Source of the DNA: Chloroflexota bacterium
GTDB lineage: Bacteria > Chloroflexota > Chloroflexia > Thermomicrobiales > UBA6265
Reading direction: 5' to 3'
Length of the DNA: 64,000 nt
Assembly (NCBI GenBank): GCA_023389575.1
Contig: JAEWEG010000039.1
Coordinates: 80,723 to 144,722, forward strand
How positions within the stretch are numbered: the first letter of the stretch is position 1; each line of letters opens with the position of its first letter. Below the pieces are notes generated by a model. The model worked only from the letters and a program-made list of their open reading frames with translations, did not search any database and was not told where the DNA came from. Positions 48,944 through 58,727 of the stretch are shown one piece after another. Made by a program: the position numbers and the translations under genes.

Positions 48944-50371
48944 TTATCCGCCGCCCATCAGGCCGCGATCCCGCCAGTTCTGGGCGATCTCGTTCAGCTT
49001 GGTCTCGGCTTCGGCCACCGCGTCGGCCGGCGCCATGTCGCCCCGGGCCGCCTTGGCCATCATGTCGGAGAGGATGAACGTGTTGAAGCACTCGCCGATC
49101 ATGGCGTTGGCCGGTCCTGGCCAACCGAGGTTGACGGTCCAGTCGTTCGCGGTCTTCAACACGGCCAGCTTGTCCGGCGGGTTCGAGCCATAGGCGTCGT
49201 TGTCCAGCGGGCCGCCGTCGTCGGTCAGTCCCGGGTAGGTATCCGGGAAGGCCGGGAAGTTGTAGTACTTGCCAGCCTCGACCGCCGCCTCGTAGTTGGC
49301 GGTCAGGTGAAGCAGGAACTCCTTGGCGGTGTCCGGGTTCGCGGCGTAGGTCGGAATCATGGCCGTGAACACGGCGTGGCCGTGGGCCAGCGCCCGGTCC
49401 TCGCCGCCCGGTCCCACCAGTGGCGCGCCCAGGAAGATATCGTCGGCTGTTTCAGGTTGCTGTTCCTGGGCCGTCCGGTAGGCGGAGATCGAGTTGAGGA
49501 TGTAGGAGGCCTGGCCGGCCACCAGCAACTGGTTGTTCGATGCCGCGTTCCACCCAAACACTTCCGGGGTCATGCAGCTTTCGAACAGGGTCTTCATGTA
49601 CTCAACGGCCGCCACCGTCTCCGGGCTATTGATCGTGATGTTCTCGCCCTCGTCCTGCACGGCCCCGCCAAACGCCCAGATCATGGCCTGCGCGGCCATG
49701 TTGGAGTCGATCTCCTGGGACATGCCGATGCCCATCTGGACGCCCTGCTCGTTCCAGATCTGGGTGCCGCCCTCGAGCAGTTCGTCGAAGGTCGCTGGGC
49801 CACTGTCGAACCCGATCGCCGACCACAGGCTGCCCCGGTAGTTGGCCGGGTCTGGCGCGTAACCGTGGCAGAAGCCGTAGTACTTGTTGGTCGTCGGATT
49901 GAACGAGTTTCGTTTGCACATGTCGAGTTGCGGGCCGAAGCGGTTGGTCGCTTCCTCCACCAGGTCGGTGAGGTCGAGCACCGTCTCCTCGTACTGGGGA
50001 AGGGAGGCAATGTGCTCGACGATGTCGTGCCCCTGGCCCGCCGAAATCTCCGCCGCGAAGGTGGCTGGAACATCGGCCGTGTTGATCCGGTCGAGCGTCA
50101 CCTCGACGCCGTTGGCCTCGCCCCACTCATTGAGGAACGTTTCGAACCACGTATCGAACGAAGGAACGAAGTGCGACCACTGGAGGATGCTCAGCGACGT
50201 TCCGGAAATATCCACCGAAGGCGATGTCTGCACCGGGGTCGACTGCTGCGCCCTGGTGGCGTGAGCGCCCAGCGCCGTTGCCATGCCGGCGAGGCCCGCG
50301 CCCCGCACGGCCGAGCGGCGCGAAACGGGACGATTGAACAGACCGCGATATTGGTAACGATTCCCGCGCAT
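48944..50371 (-). CDS. Extracellular carbohydrate-binding protein (family 1)
   Basis: Start at ATG 50371 behind AAGGAG gives 475 residues (upstream frame to 50440 lacks a site). The N-terminus carries a twin-arginine-like signal (VSRRSAVRGAGLAGMATAL). The mature part is Trp- and Asp-rich in the hinge (SGTSLSILQWSHFVP), with FETFLNEWGEANGVEVTLDRINTADVP, AGQGHDIVEH and SPETVAAVEYMKTL, features of bacterial extracellular family 1. It is the first gene of the operon binding protein-ATPase-permease-permease; a stem-loop separates it from the rest. Confidence 0.88.
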   Translation of the reverse strand: MRGNRYQYRGLFNRPVSRRSAVRGAGLAGMATALGAHATRAQQSTPVQTSPSVDISGTSLSILQWSHFVPSFDTWFETFLNEWGEANGVEVTLDRINTADVPATFAAEISAGQGHDIVEHIASLPQYEETVLDLTDLVEEATNRFGPQLDMCKRNSFNPTTNKYYGFCHGYAPDPANYRGSLWSAIGFDSGPATFDELLEGGTQIWNEQGVQMGIGMSQEIDSNMAAQAMIWAFGGAVQDEGENITINSPETVAAVEYMKTLFESCMTPEVFGWNAASNNQLLVAGQASYILNSISAYRTAQEQQPETADDIFLGAPLVGPGGEDRALAHGHAVFTAMIPTYAANPDTAKEFLLHLTANYEAAVEAGKYYNFPAFPDTYPGLTDDGGPLDNDAYGSNPPDKLAVLKTANDWTVNLGWPGPANAMIGECFNTFILSDMMAKAARGDMAPADAVAEAETKLNEIAQNWRDRGLMGGG

Positions 50372-50531
50372 GGAAATGACTCCTTCGGCTCGTTCCGGCG
50401 AATCTCGGTTTGCCCCAACCCGGGGGATATGCGTGTGCACATGAAAGGAAGCATGTCCATGGGGTGTATGTCAAGGCGATCGTGCCCGGGACGAGGGAAA
50501 GATGGGTGATACCGGATATCCCTCGGATTTG

Positions 50532-51611
50532 TCAGTCCCTGATCGCGGGTATCACGATCTGCTCCGGAATTGGCCGGTGCGAGGTGAGGAACGGCGATTC
50601 GCCATCCTCGAATCCGGCGGCGACCACCACCACGAGCTCAAGCGCCGGAACCACGTAGACGTACTGTCCGCCGAAGCCCAGCGCGAAAAATGCCTCGTGG
50701 CCAGTCGCGTTGGTCACCCACCACTGGAACCCGTAGGCCACCCCGATCGACCCACCGGTCACGGCTTCGCCATCGCTTTGCCGGATCGTGGCCGCCTGGG
50801 AATACTCGGCGTCGACCACCTGGCTTCCGGACCACTCCCCACCGGTCAACAGCAGGTGTCCGAGTTTCGCCATGTCCCGAGGGAGCAGTTCCAATCCGGA
50901 ACCGCCATTGACCTCGCCTTGCGGGGACCGCATCCAGTCCCCGGGCTCGATCCCGAGCGGATCGAACAGGTGAACGGCGGCGTAGTCCTCCAGTGGCTGG
51001 CCGAGGGTTTCGGCCAGCATCACGCCGGCCAGGTGCGAACCGCCGGTGTTGTAGATGAACTGGCTGCCCTGCTCGGCCACGATCGGTTGTCGCAAGGTGT
51101 TCTCGACCCAGTTATCGGCATCCAACAGCATTTGCCAGTCGGCGTGACCATCCCACCACAAGCCGGATGTCATCGAAAGGAAGCTGCGCAGCGTGATGTC
51201 CGCCACGGCCGGATCGGCGTCGACGGGGATGCGGCCCGGAATCACGTCGCCCACGGTCACATCGATGTGGTCGAGATCACCCTGCTCGATGGCGATACCC
51301 ACCAGCGTACTGGTCACGCTTTTCGTCACCGACCGAATGTTCACCAGATCGGTGGCACCATACCCGCCGGTGTAGTGCTCGAACGCGAGCATCCCTCGCC
51401 GCGCCACGCAGACGCCGGTCGCGGCGGGGAAGTTGGGCATCGCCGCCATGATCTCGTCGCCAAGCCCGGGATCGAAGCCCAGGTCCTCAAGCGACCCCTG
51501 TTCCCACTCCGCTTCCCGCGTGGCCTGGCCCCGCGTGAGCCCGGCGCCGCTGAAGGCGGTGGTCGCGCCAACGGCCAGGAGTGCGCCGTTGAATCGTCGT
51601 CTGGTGTGCAT
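50532..51611 (-). CDS. Serine hydrolase, class C beta-lactamase/PBP fold
   Basis: The 359-residue protein (ATG 51611; the upstream ATG 51632 has no good site) has a twin-arginine-like N-terminus (TRRRFNGALLAV). Active-site motifs: Ser-x-x-Lys in SVTKS (IRSVTKSVTSTLVGIAIEQG) and Tyr-x-Asn-type in FIYNTGGSH. The third motif would be in the C-terminal strand around HEAFFALGFGGQ. Such proteins include esterases, D-amino peptidases and beta-lactamases; the role here is unknown. It is exported. Confidence 0.85.
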   Translation of the reverse strand: MHTRRRFNGALLAVGATTAFSGAGLTRGQATREAEWEQGSLEDLGFDPGLGDEIMAAMPNFPAATGVCVARRGMLAFEHYTGGYGATDLVNIRSVTKSVTSTLVGIAIEQGDLDHIDVTVGDVIPGRIPVDADPAVADITLRSFLSMTSGLWWDGHADWQMLLDADNWVENTLRQPIVAEQGSQFIYNTGGSHLAGVMLAETLGQPLEDYAAVHLFDPLGIEPGDWMRSPQGEVNGGSGLELLPRDMAKLGHLLLTGGEWSGSQVVDAEYSQAATIRQSDGEAVTGGSIGVAYGFQWWVTNATGHEAFFALGFGGQYVYVVPALELVVVVAAGFEDGESPFLTSHRPIPEQIVIPAIRD

Positions 51612-52105
51612 TGGCTGGCTCGCTTTCCACATTCACCTGTGTTCGCTTACCAGACTGTACTCCTCGGCCATCGAAATCGGGATATTCCCGGTCTGACACC
51701 CTCCCGAAGCGGTTACCTCGGCCTCTTCATCCCCGGAAAGCGGCGAGGTGGAGCGGTTTCCGGCATCTTGACTAATCGGTGCTTGCGATGCACGCTAGAT
51801 GAGTGCTTTGGAATTGGGGTTGCGAGGCACACTCCGCGGGTAGGGCCGCCGTGCCCACTGTGTGTTTTCCTCTCCCTTCAGCTTTCAGGTAAATCTCGCG
51901 AACCAGTGACCGATGGTCATCCGGGGCGGCGTGGTTGTCTGATGTCTCAAGTTTTCACGATTACAACACCAAAGGTCACCTTCCGGCGTTTCCAAGGGAA
52001 ATACCACGCGCGATCTTTCGGTGATTGGTTTTCGGCCGGGTCCCAGGGGTAGGGCATTTTGCCCAGCCCGCTCAAATGCGTTGTGTCAGGTATCGGTTGG
52101 GCCAG
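51612..52105. other. Intergenic region upstream of the LuxR-type regulator
   Basis: About 494 bases between divergent genes. A lone TTGACT (51768-51773) has no -10 at a usable distance. No repeat, RNA gene or small gene was recognised. The start of the regulator to the right is itself uncertain. Confidence 0.35.
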
Positions 52106-54697
52106 ATGGTGGAAGCGCCAACAACCAAACAGACGAGGAATACCGCGAATCTCTCTTCGCCGGTGCTCCTCGGCGAGCCCATTCCGCGCCCACTGACTCC
52201 TTTGGTGGGTCGCGCCCACGAAACCGAGTCCGTCCTTGAGTTCCTACGGGATCCCGATCTGCGCCTTCTGACCCTTACCGGGCCGGGAGGCGTCGGCAAG
52301 ACGCGGATCGCGGTACGGGCCGCCACGCTCATCCTCGAACAGGGCGACTGGGAAGTCGTCTTCGTCAACCTTGCCCCCATCCGCGATGCATCCCTCGTCC
52401 GCTCGGCGACCGCCCTGGCGTTGGGCGTCCCGGTCGGCGACCAGTCGACGCTGCTCTCCCGTCTGGTCCAAACCATCGCTGACAGGAAAATCCTCATCGT
52501 GTTCGACAACTTCGAGCACGTCATTGGGGAAGCGGTGGTCGTGGTGGAGCTGCTTTCGCACTGCCCGTCGCTGAAGGCCATGGTCACCAGCCGGATGCCG
52601 CTTCACGTCCAGGGCGAGCAGGAGTTCACGGTGCCGCCGCTGGTGCCACCATCGGACGACGAGTCATCCGTGTCCGCGCTCGCCAGCAACGAAGCGGTCA
52701 CCCTGTTCATGCAGCGGGCCCGGGCCGCCAACCCCGAGTTTGACCTGAACGAACGAAACGCCAGGGTCATCGTCGAGATTTGCAGCCGGCTCGATGGCCT
52801 GCCGCTCGCCCTGGAACTGGCGGCCGCCCGCATCAAGATCTTCTCCGCCGAGTCGCTGCTCAAACGGTTGAACGACCGGCTCGACGTGCTGACCGGCGGA
52901 CCGCGCGACCTTCCTTCCCGCCAGCGAACGATGCGCGACGCCATTCGCTGGAGCTACGACCTCCTGACGCCAGACGAGCAGGTTGTGTTCCGCCGCTTGG
53001 CCGTCTTCAGCGGATCGTTCTCGCTCGGCGCGGCGACCGAGATCGTTGACTTTCCCACTTCCGGCGACGAGGGCGAACGGCCCGGCGATGTGCTGGACAG
53101 CATGCTCTCGCTGCTGGACAAGAGCCTCATCATCCGGGTGGACCAGGGCGAAAACGAGTACCGGTTCCGCATGCTGGAGACCATCCGCGAGTTCGGCCTC
53201 GCCCGCCTGGCCGAGGCGGGTGAGACGGATACGGTCCGCCGTCGGGCGCTCCGGTTCTTCACTGATTTGGTGGTTTCGTTCGAGTTCGACCTGATCGGTC
53301 CGAACCAGAACGTGATCCTGCGGCGGCTCGACCACGAGGTCGGCAACCTCCGGCTGGCGTTGCAGGCCGGGCTGGATCTCGACGGCGATGCGGCCGCGGA
53401 AGGTGTCCGGCTGGCCTCTGGCCTGTGGCGCTACTGGCTGGTTCGCGGCCAGCTCAGCGAGGGATCGCGGTGGCTCAGCCGCTCGCTGAATACGGCCACC
53501 AACGTTCCAGCGGGGGTGCGAGCCCTGGCCCTGAACAACCTTGGCAACCTGGCGCTTGAACTCAGCCAGTACACCAAGGCCCATGCCTGTTACGTGCAGA
53601 GCATGGAGATGTACGAGTCGATCGATGACGTAAGTGGCGTTGGCGACGAACTCAACAACCTCGGCCTGCTGGAATTGATCCAGGGCAAGTTCGATGCCGC
53701 CCGGGTCCTCCTGGAGCGAAGTCTCTCGATTCGCCGGCAGATCGGAGACACGATCGCGCTTCCGGCCACGCTGAGCAACCTCGGCGATATCGCCTGCTTC
53801 GAGGAAGACTACGACCTCTCGGCCACCTATCACTCGGAGGCTTTGGCGATCCGCCGGGAAATCGGCAACAAGCGGGGCATTGCCCTGTCGCTGAGCAACC
53901 TTGGCATGGTTGCCTATCTCCGGGGCGATGTCGACGAGGCCGCTCGCTGGTACGACGAGGGGATGGAGTACGCCGCCGAACTGGACGATGCCTTCGGCAA
54001 GGCGGGCATCCTGCTGGGCCAGGGCAAGGTGGCCGTCCGGCGGGGCAAGTTCAAGGAAGGCATGCGGCTGCTGACCCAGGCGCTGTTCATCCTGCGCCAG
54101 ATGGGTTCGCGGCGGTTGATGGCGGACGTGGTCGATGCCCTGGCGGCGGCCGCCGCCAGGGATGGCCGGTGGGTGTCCTCGGCGCGGCTGATCGGCAGCA
54201 TCACCACGATGCGGGAAGGCCACCAGATCGGCATTACCCACCGCAGCCGCCTGGAAATCAACGACCTGCTCACGGAATTGCATGCCCAGCTCGGCGAGGA
54301 TGGCTTCAACGCCGCGTTCGAGGCCGGCAAGCGGCAGACCCTGGAGGTCGCCGTCGATGAGGCGATTGCCCTGGCGAACGCCATCTCGGCGGCCGAGGAC
54401 GAGCGCCTCGCCCGGGAGGCGTCCCTCGCAGGTGGGGACGCCGGGGACCTGGCGGCCGAGGAGCTTGGCCTGACCCCGCGCGAGCGCGAGGTGCTGACGC
54501 TCCTGGCACGAGGGCTGAGCGACAAGGAAATCGCCGACGACCTGTTCATCAGCCCACGCACCGCGATGACCCATGTGGGGAACATCCTGGCGAAGCTGGG
54601 CGTGAACAAGCGAACGCTTGCCGCCAGCGTGGCCGTGCGAAGGGGCCTCGTGCCGCCGATGGAGAATGGCGAGTCGCTCGAGTTCGGCGAAGAGTAA
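52106..54697 (+). CDS. LuxR-HTH / P-loop ATPase / TPR transcriptional regulator (MalT/AfsR-like)
   Basis: With ATG 52106 the product has 863 residues; the frame is open upstream to TTG 52025 and starts there are also possible. It has a STAND ATPase (Walker A GPGGVGKT, ~59-66; RKILIVFDNFEHVI; RMLETIREFGLARLAE), about ten TPR-like repeats (e.g. LALNNLGNLALELSQYTKAHACYVQ) and, from about residue 789, a LuxR-type helix-turn-helix (LTPREREVLTLLARGLSDKE, then SPRTAMTHVGNILAKLGV). The ATPase and TPR parts resemble the regulator at 6694, which has an N-terminal XRE domain instead. It lies between the two ABC operons and could serve either. Confidence 0.88.
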   Translation: MVEAPTTKQTRNTANLSSPVLLGEPIPRPLTPLVGRAHETESVLEFLRDPDLRLLTLTGPGGVGKTRIAVRAATLILEQGDWEVVFVNLAPIRDASLVRSATALALGVPVGDQSTLLSRLVQTIADRKILIVFDNFEHVIGEAVVVVELLSHCPSLKAMVTSRMPLHVQGEQEFTVPPLVPPSDDESSVSALASNEAVTLFMQRARAANPEFDLNERNARVIVEICSRLDGLPLALELAAARIKIFSAESLLKRLNDRLDVLTGGPRDLPSRQRTMRDAIRWSYDLLTPDEQVVFRRLAVFSGSFSLGAATEIVDFPTSGDEGERPGDVLDSMLSLLDKSLIIRVDQGENEYRFRMLETIREFGLARLAEAGETDTVRRRALRFFTDLVVSFEFDLIGPNQNVILRRLDHEVGNLRLALQAGLDLDGDAAAEGVRLASGLWRYWLVRGQLSEGSRWLSRSLNTATNVPAGVRALALNNLGNLALELSQYTKAHACYVQSMEMYESIDDVSGVGDELNNLGLLELIQGKFDAARVLLERSLSIRRQIGDTIALPATLSNLGDIACFEEDYDLSATYHSEALAIRREIGNKRGIALSLSNLGMVAYLRGDVDEAARWYDEGMEYAAELDDAFGKAGILLGQGKVAVRRGKFKEGMRLLTQALFILRQMGSRRLMADVVDALAAAAARDGRWVSSARLIGSITTMREGHQIGITHRSRLEINDLLTELHAQLGEDGFNAAFEAGKRQTLEVAVDEAIALANAISAAEDERLAREASLAGGDAGDLAAEELGLTPREREVLTLLARGLSDKEIADDLFISPRTAMTHVGNILAKLGVNKRTLAASVAVRRGLVPPMENGESLEFGEE

Positions 54698-54744
54698 GGC
54701 AGGTCGATACCTCCGCGGACCCGCCGGTGTATGGGATTCCCCGT

Positions 54745-55659
54745 TTACCGGTGGCGTGGGTCCAGGGCGTCGCGCAGGCCGTCTCCGAGCAGGTTGAACG
54801 ACAGCACCGTCAGGAAAATGGCGAGACCCGGGAACAGCGTGAGCCACCAGGCGCCGAAGAGCAGTTCTCGCTGGCCATCCTGCAGCATGTTGCCCCACGA
54901 TGGCGTTGGAATCTGCACCCCCAAACCAAGGTAGCTGAGGCTGGCCTCCAGGATGATGGCGTACGAGAGCCAGATGGTGGCTTGCACGATGATGATGGCC
55001 AGCGTGTTCGGGAACAGGTGCTGGACCATGATCCTGGTTGGGTTCGCGCCCATCGCGCGGGCGGCGGTGACGAACTCCTGGCCCTTGAGGGCGAGGAACT
55101 GGCCGCGCACCAGCCTGGCGGTTCCCGGCCAGGAAGACACCCCGATGACGATAACCGTGGTTCTCAGGCTGGGCCTGAAGAGCGACGCGGCGGTGATCAG
55201 CAGCAGGATCAGCGGGATGGCGAGCAGGATATCCGTGCTTCGCATCACGACGTGATCGACCCAGCCGCCGAAGAACCCCGCCACCGCTCCCAGCGTGATG
55301 CCGATCAGCATGACGATGACGACCGCCATGAATCCCGCCGCCAGCGAGACCTGGCCGCCCTTGATCAGGCGGGAGAAGACATCCCGGCCCTGGCGGTCGG
55401 TGCCCATCCAGTGCTCGGACGAAGGTGGCGTGTTGCGCATGCCGGAGGTGATCTGGTCGTACGGGTACGGCGAGATCAACGGTTCGAGGATGGCCACGAC
55501 GTAGAAGAGAACCAGGATGGCGATGCCCGCCATGGCGAGCTTGTTTCGCTTCAGGCGTTGCCAGGTCGTCTGGCGGGCTCGTGGTCCGGCCATGGCGAGC
55601 GAGTTGGTGGCGGGCGTATCCGCCGGATCGAGTGTCATCGTCGCGGAGTGCTCAGGCAT
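54745..55659 (-). CDS. Peptide/nickel ABC transporter permease (DppC type)
   Basis: A 304-residue inner-membrane protein. It has the DppC/OppC N-terminus (TWQRLKRNKLAMAGIAILVLFYV), the GTDRQGRDVFSRLIKGGQVSL signature that marks the C subunit, the EAA-like FVTAARAMGANPTRIMVQHLFPN and the tail LLGDGLRDALDPRHR. Start chosen at ATG 55659, which overlaps the dppB stop by 8 bp; ATG 55638 and 55713 are alternatives. No ATPase gene follows in this operon. Confidence 0.9.
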   Translation of the reverse strand: MPEHSATMTLDPADTPATNSLAMAGPRARQTTWQRLKRNKLAMAGIAILVLFYVVAILEPLISPYPYDQITSGMRNTPPSSEHWMGTDRQGRDVFSRLIKGGQVSLAAGFMAVVIVMLIGITLGAVAGFFGGWVDHVVMRSTDILLAIPLILLLITAASLFRPSLRTTVIVIGVSSWPGTARLVRGQFLALKGQEFVTAARAMGANPTRIMVQHLFPNTLAIIIVQATIWLSYAIILEASLSYLGLGVQIPTPSWGNMLQDGQRELLFGAWWLTLFPGLAIFLTVLSFNLLGDGLRDALDPRHR

Positions 55660-56632
55660 TTGGCGACCCCGCGACCGAGACCCGGGGGTCGAGCAGGACG
55701 TAGACGAGATCAACCAGCACGCTCGCGATCATGATGACCGCGCCCGTGACCATGGTGATGCCGAGGATGACGGGGTAGTCGCGCCGGGTGATGGCATCCC
55801 AGGCGAGGAGCCCGAGACCCGGCCAGGCGAAGATCTGCTCGATGATGACCGCGCCGCCGATGATCTGGGGCAACTGCAGGCCGATGACGGTGACCAATGG
55901 AAGAAGCGCGTTTCGGAGGGCGTGTCCGTAAAGGACCTTGCGGTTGCCCAGGCCCTTCGCCCGGGCGGTGGTGATGTAGTCCTGGTTGATGACTTCGAGC
56001 ATGGACGACCGCATGAAGCGGGCGAAGTAGGCGATGCTCGGCAGCGCGAGCACCGTGACCGGCAGCACGAAGTACTTCCAGCGTTCCGACCAGTCGGCGT
56101 TGGCCTGGCCGGTGCTGATGATGGGGAACCAGCCGAGCTTGACGCCCAGCCAGACCTGGAGCAACAGCGCCAGCCAGAAACTGGGGAGCGCCAGGCCGAT
56201 GAAGGAGCCGATGGTGACCGAATGGTCCCAGACGGAGTACTGGCGGGTGGCGGAGATGATGCCGACCGGAATGGCGATGGCGATGCCGATGAGTAGCGCC
56301 GCGCCCTGCAACTGGATGGTGCCAACCACGCGCTCGCCGATCAACGTCAGCACCGGCTTGTTGTTGAATGAGTAGGCCGTGCCAAGGTCGCCAGTGGCGA
56401 GGTTTTTCACCCAGATTCCGTACTGGACGTAGAGCGGTTCGTCGAGCCCGAGGTTGGCCCGGGTTTGTTCGACGAAGTTGGGGTTGTTGGCGGCCTGCGG
56501 CGACATCATGGCGGTGGCGGGATCGCCTGGAGCCAGCCGCAGCAGCAGGAACATGACCAGGCTCAGCCCAAGCAGCAGCGGGACGAGCATCAGCACCCGC
56601 CGGGCCATGTATGCACGCGTCTCGCTGGACAT
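55652..56632 (-). CDS. Peptide/nickel ABC transporter permease (DppB type)
   Basis: A 326-residue membrane protein with the typical B-subunit N-terminus (MARRVLMLVPLLLGLSLVMFLLLRLAPGDP), a long periplasmic loop, and DYITTARAKGLGNRKVLYGHALRNAL with its EAA-like motif. It partners with DppC. AGGTATG-type spacing before the ATG is not clear. A stem-loop lies between this gene and the binding-protein gene upstream. Confidence 0.9.
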   Translation of the reverse strand: MSSETRAYMARRVLMLVPLLLGLSLVMFLLLRLAPGDPATAMMSPQAANNPNFVEQTRANLGLDEPLYVQYGIWVKNLATGDLGTAYSFNNKPVLTLIGERVVGTIQLQGAALLIGIAIAIPVGIISATRQYSVWDHSVTIGSFIGLALPSFWLALLLQVWLGVKLGWFPIISTGQANADWSERWKYFVLPVTVLALPSIAYFARFMRSSMLEVINQDYITTARAKGLGNRKVLYGHALRNALLPLVTVIGLQLPQIIGGAVIIEQIFAWPGLGLLAWDAITRRDYPVILGITMVTGAVIMIASVLVDLVYVLLDPRVSVAGSPNA

Positions 56633-56668
56633 ACCTTCTGCCTTTCAGGGTCGGAGGGTGAGCCGGAA

Positions 56669-56698
56669 GACGGGGGATGGAATGTTCCGTCCCCCGTC
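56669..56698 (-). terminator. Intercistronic hairpin after the peptide-binding protein
   Basis: GACGGGGGA (56669-56677) pairs with TCCCCCGTC (56690-56698), with an inner GGAA/TTCC. It lies 12 bp past the stop of the binding protein and before dppB, the same layout as in the other ABC operon. Confidence 0.7.
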
Positions 56699-56710
56699 AG
56701 TGATGGTTCC

Positions 56711-58396
56711 CTAGGCGGACGCTCCGGTCCAGTCCTGGAGGAAGTAGAAGAGACCGAAGTCGGAACTGGACGTGTAGCCCGCGAACTTCGTCTTGTTGAC
56801 GGCCTGCAGGAACGGGCGGTACCAGGCGAAGTGCATGGGCACCTCGTCCATGATGATGCGCTGGATGTCGGCGTAGATCGGGATCGCGGCTTCCTGTTCG
56901 ATGGTGGCCTTCACTTCGTCGAGCAGGGCATCGAGTTCCGGCAGGTTGATGCCGGTGTAGTTGCCGGACGAGGTGGAGTGGAACTGATCCCAGAGGGCGC
57001 TGGGGTCGGAGTTGACGCCGGCGAAGTCGACGCCGCTGACCTCGAAGTCCTGGTTCTGGGTGACGGCTTCGACGTGGGTGGCGTAGTCGACGAGTTCCGG
57101 GATGACCTCGATGCCGATGGCTTCGAGCGCCTGCTGGGTGTAGGTCAGCCAGTCCTCGCGGAGGACGTTGCCGGAGTTGACGGCGAAGGTGATCTGGGAG
57201 CCGGAGACGCCCGCCTCATCGATGAGCGCCTTGGCGGCCTCCGGATCGTATGGAATCGGCTCGAGGGTGGAGTCGAACGCCCAGCTTCCGGGCGCGATGG
57301 GGCCAAGTCCCGCTTCGCCGAGCCCGAGTAGCGAGTCAGCCGCGAACTGCTGCGTGTCCGTGGCCATGGCGATGGCCTTGCGGACCTCCTTGATCCCAAG
57401 CACCTCGTGGCGGCAGTTGAAGAGCCAGCCGTTGGGGGAACCGAACGGCGGGACGATCAGGTCGAGATCGGTATTCTCGGCGAGGATGTCGGCGCCGGCC
57501 GGATTCGGGTAGTTGGAACCGTCGATCTCGTTGCCCTGGAGCGCCAGTACGAGCGACTGTGAGTCGGCGATGACGCGGTGGGTGACCCTGGTGATGGCAG
57601 GCTTGCCGGTTTCCCAGAAGTTCTCGTTGGCGACGGCGACGAAGTCTCCGCCGGTGGTCCAGGACTCGAACTTGTACGGGCCGGCGCCGATCGGCGCCTG
57701 GAAGAACTCGGCGCTGGCGAGGTCCTGCCCCTCAAGCTGCGCGGCCGGAACGGGCCAGACATAGCGCATGTTGTAGAGGAAGGGAGCATCGGGCTGGGCG
57801 AGGGTGATCTGGATGGTGGCGTCGTCGATGACCTGAATGCCGGTGACATCGTCGGCCGAGCCGTCCGCGTAGGCTCCGGCTCCCTCGATGGCCATGAACT
57901 TCGACTGCTTCGGCGACGCGGTCGCGCCGTTGATGAAGCCCTTGATGGTGAACGCGATGTCGTTGGCGGTGAGGGGCGAGCCGTCCGAGAAGGTGACGTT
58001 CGGCTGCAAGGTAAAGGTGACGACGAGGTCGTCGATGGTCCACTCGGAGGCGATGCCGGGAACGGGGGCGTAGGAGACAGGATCGACGCGGACGAACTCG
58101 TCGTAGAGGATCTTGCAGCGCCATTCGTCCTCGGAGTCACCAGCGAGGAAGGGATTGATGGTGGAAGCTTCGCCGAGGGTGCCGATGATGATTTCGAGTT
58201 CTTCGGCCTGGAGCCCGGCCTTGTACGACTGGGAGAGTTTCGGACCCCCCGCGAGCGAGACGTACTGGGCGCTGCCGAGCCCGGCGGCGGCGATACCGGC
58301 GGCGCGGAGCATCTTGCGACGGTCAACGAGCGTCCTGAGCTTTTCCTGGCCCAGGATGAGGAAGCGGTCACCGGGAGATGGAATACGTTGAGACAT
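56711..58396 (-). CDS. Extracellular solute-binding protein family 5 (peptide)
   Basis: A 561-residue exported protein. Residues ~25-50 have a signal region (RRKMLRAAGIAAAGLGSAQYVSLAGG), with a twin-arginine-like start. The mature part has the family 5 pattern: GEASTINPFLAGDSEDE, LVTFTLQPNVTFSDGSPLTANDI, and EVRKAIAMATDTQQ. AAGGAGGAACC precedes the ATG. It is the first gene of the operon with dppB and dppC. The C-terminal fragment at 1-314 belongs to the same family. Confidence 0.9.
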   Translation of the reverse strand: MSQRIPSPGDRFLILGQEKLRTLVDRRKMLRAAGIAAAGLGSAQYVSLAGGPKLSQSYKAGLQAEELEIIIGTLGEASTINPFLAGDSEDEWRCKILYDEFVRVDPVSYAPVPGIASEWTIDDLVVTFTLQPNVTFSDGSPLTANDIAFTIKGFINGATASPKQSKFMAIEGAGAYADGSADDVTGIQVIDDATIQITLAQPDAPFLYNMRYVWPVPAAQLEGQDLASAEFFQAPIGAGPYKFESWTTGGDFVAVANENFWETGKPAITRVTHRVIADSQSLVLALQGNEIDGSNYPNPAGADILAENTDLDLIVPPFGSPNGWLFNCRHEVLGIKEVRKAIAMATDTQQFAADSLLGLGEAGLGPIAPGSWAFDSTLEPIPYDPEAAKALIDEAGVSGSQITFAVNSGNVLREDWLTYTQQALEAIGIEVIPELVDYATHVEAVTQNQDFEVSGVDFAGVNSDPSALWDQFHSTSSGNYTGINLPELDALLDEVKATIEQEAAIPIYADIQRIIMDEVPMHFAWYRPFLQAVNKTKFAGYTSSSDFGLFYFLQDWTGASA

Positions 58397-58727
58397 GGTT
58401 CCTCCTTACAGGCCAGTGGCCTGACGTAGGTAGTTCCTCGCTCGAGCCCGGTTGGACTCTGGATTGGACCCGGAGCGCGTTGAAGGGTACCGGGAGGTGA
58501 CTCTTCCAGGGTGGCCGATGGTGAGGTGGTCCGCCAGGGGGGGGACTCCGCGATCGATCGATACCGTTTTGCGCTTGACGATCATTCTAGAGGTCGCTGG
58601 CGCTTGACGCCACTGGCGCGATGGCGGGGGCGTTCGCGGTTGGGCGGTGGCCACGAATCGGGCGGGTTGGGTCTGGTTCGAGGAGACTGAGCGAGCGAGA
58701 GACGGTGATGGTCGAGGGATTCCTGAA
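58397..58727. other. Leader of the peptide-transport operon
   Basis: The stretch upstream of the binding-protein gene holds the 10-bp direct repeat GCGCTTGACG at 58571-58580 and 58600-58609, and on the minus strand TAGAAT (58589-58584) that could be a -10. No gene is seen. Confidence 0.4.
58571..58609. promoter_or_regulatory. Direct repeats in the peptide-operon leader
   Basis: GCGCTTGACG occurs twice, 29 bp apart, flanking ATTCTA (TAGAAT on the minus strand). The arrangement is a candidate activator or repressor site for the peptide operon. Confidence 0.35.
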
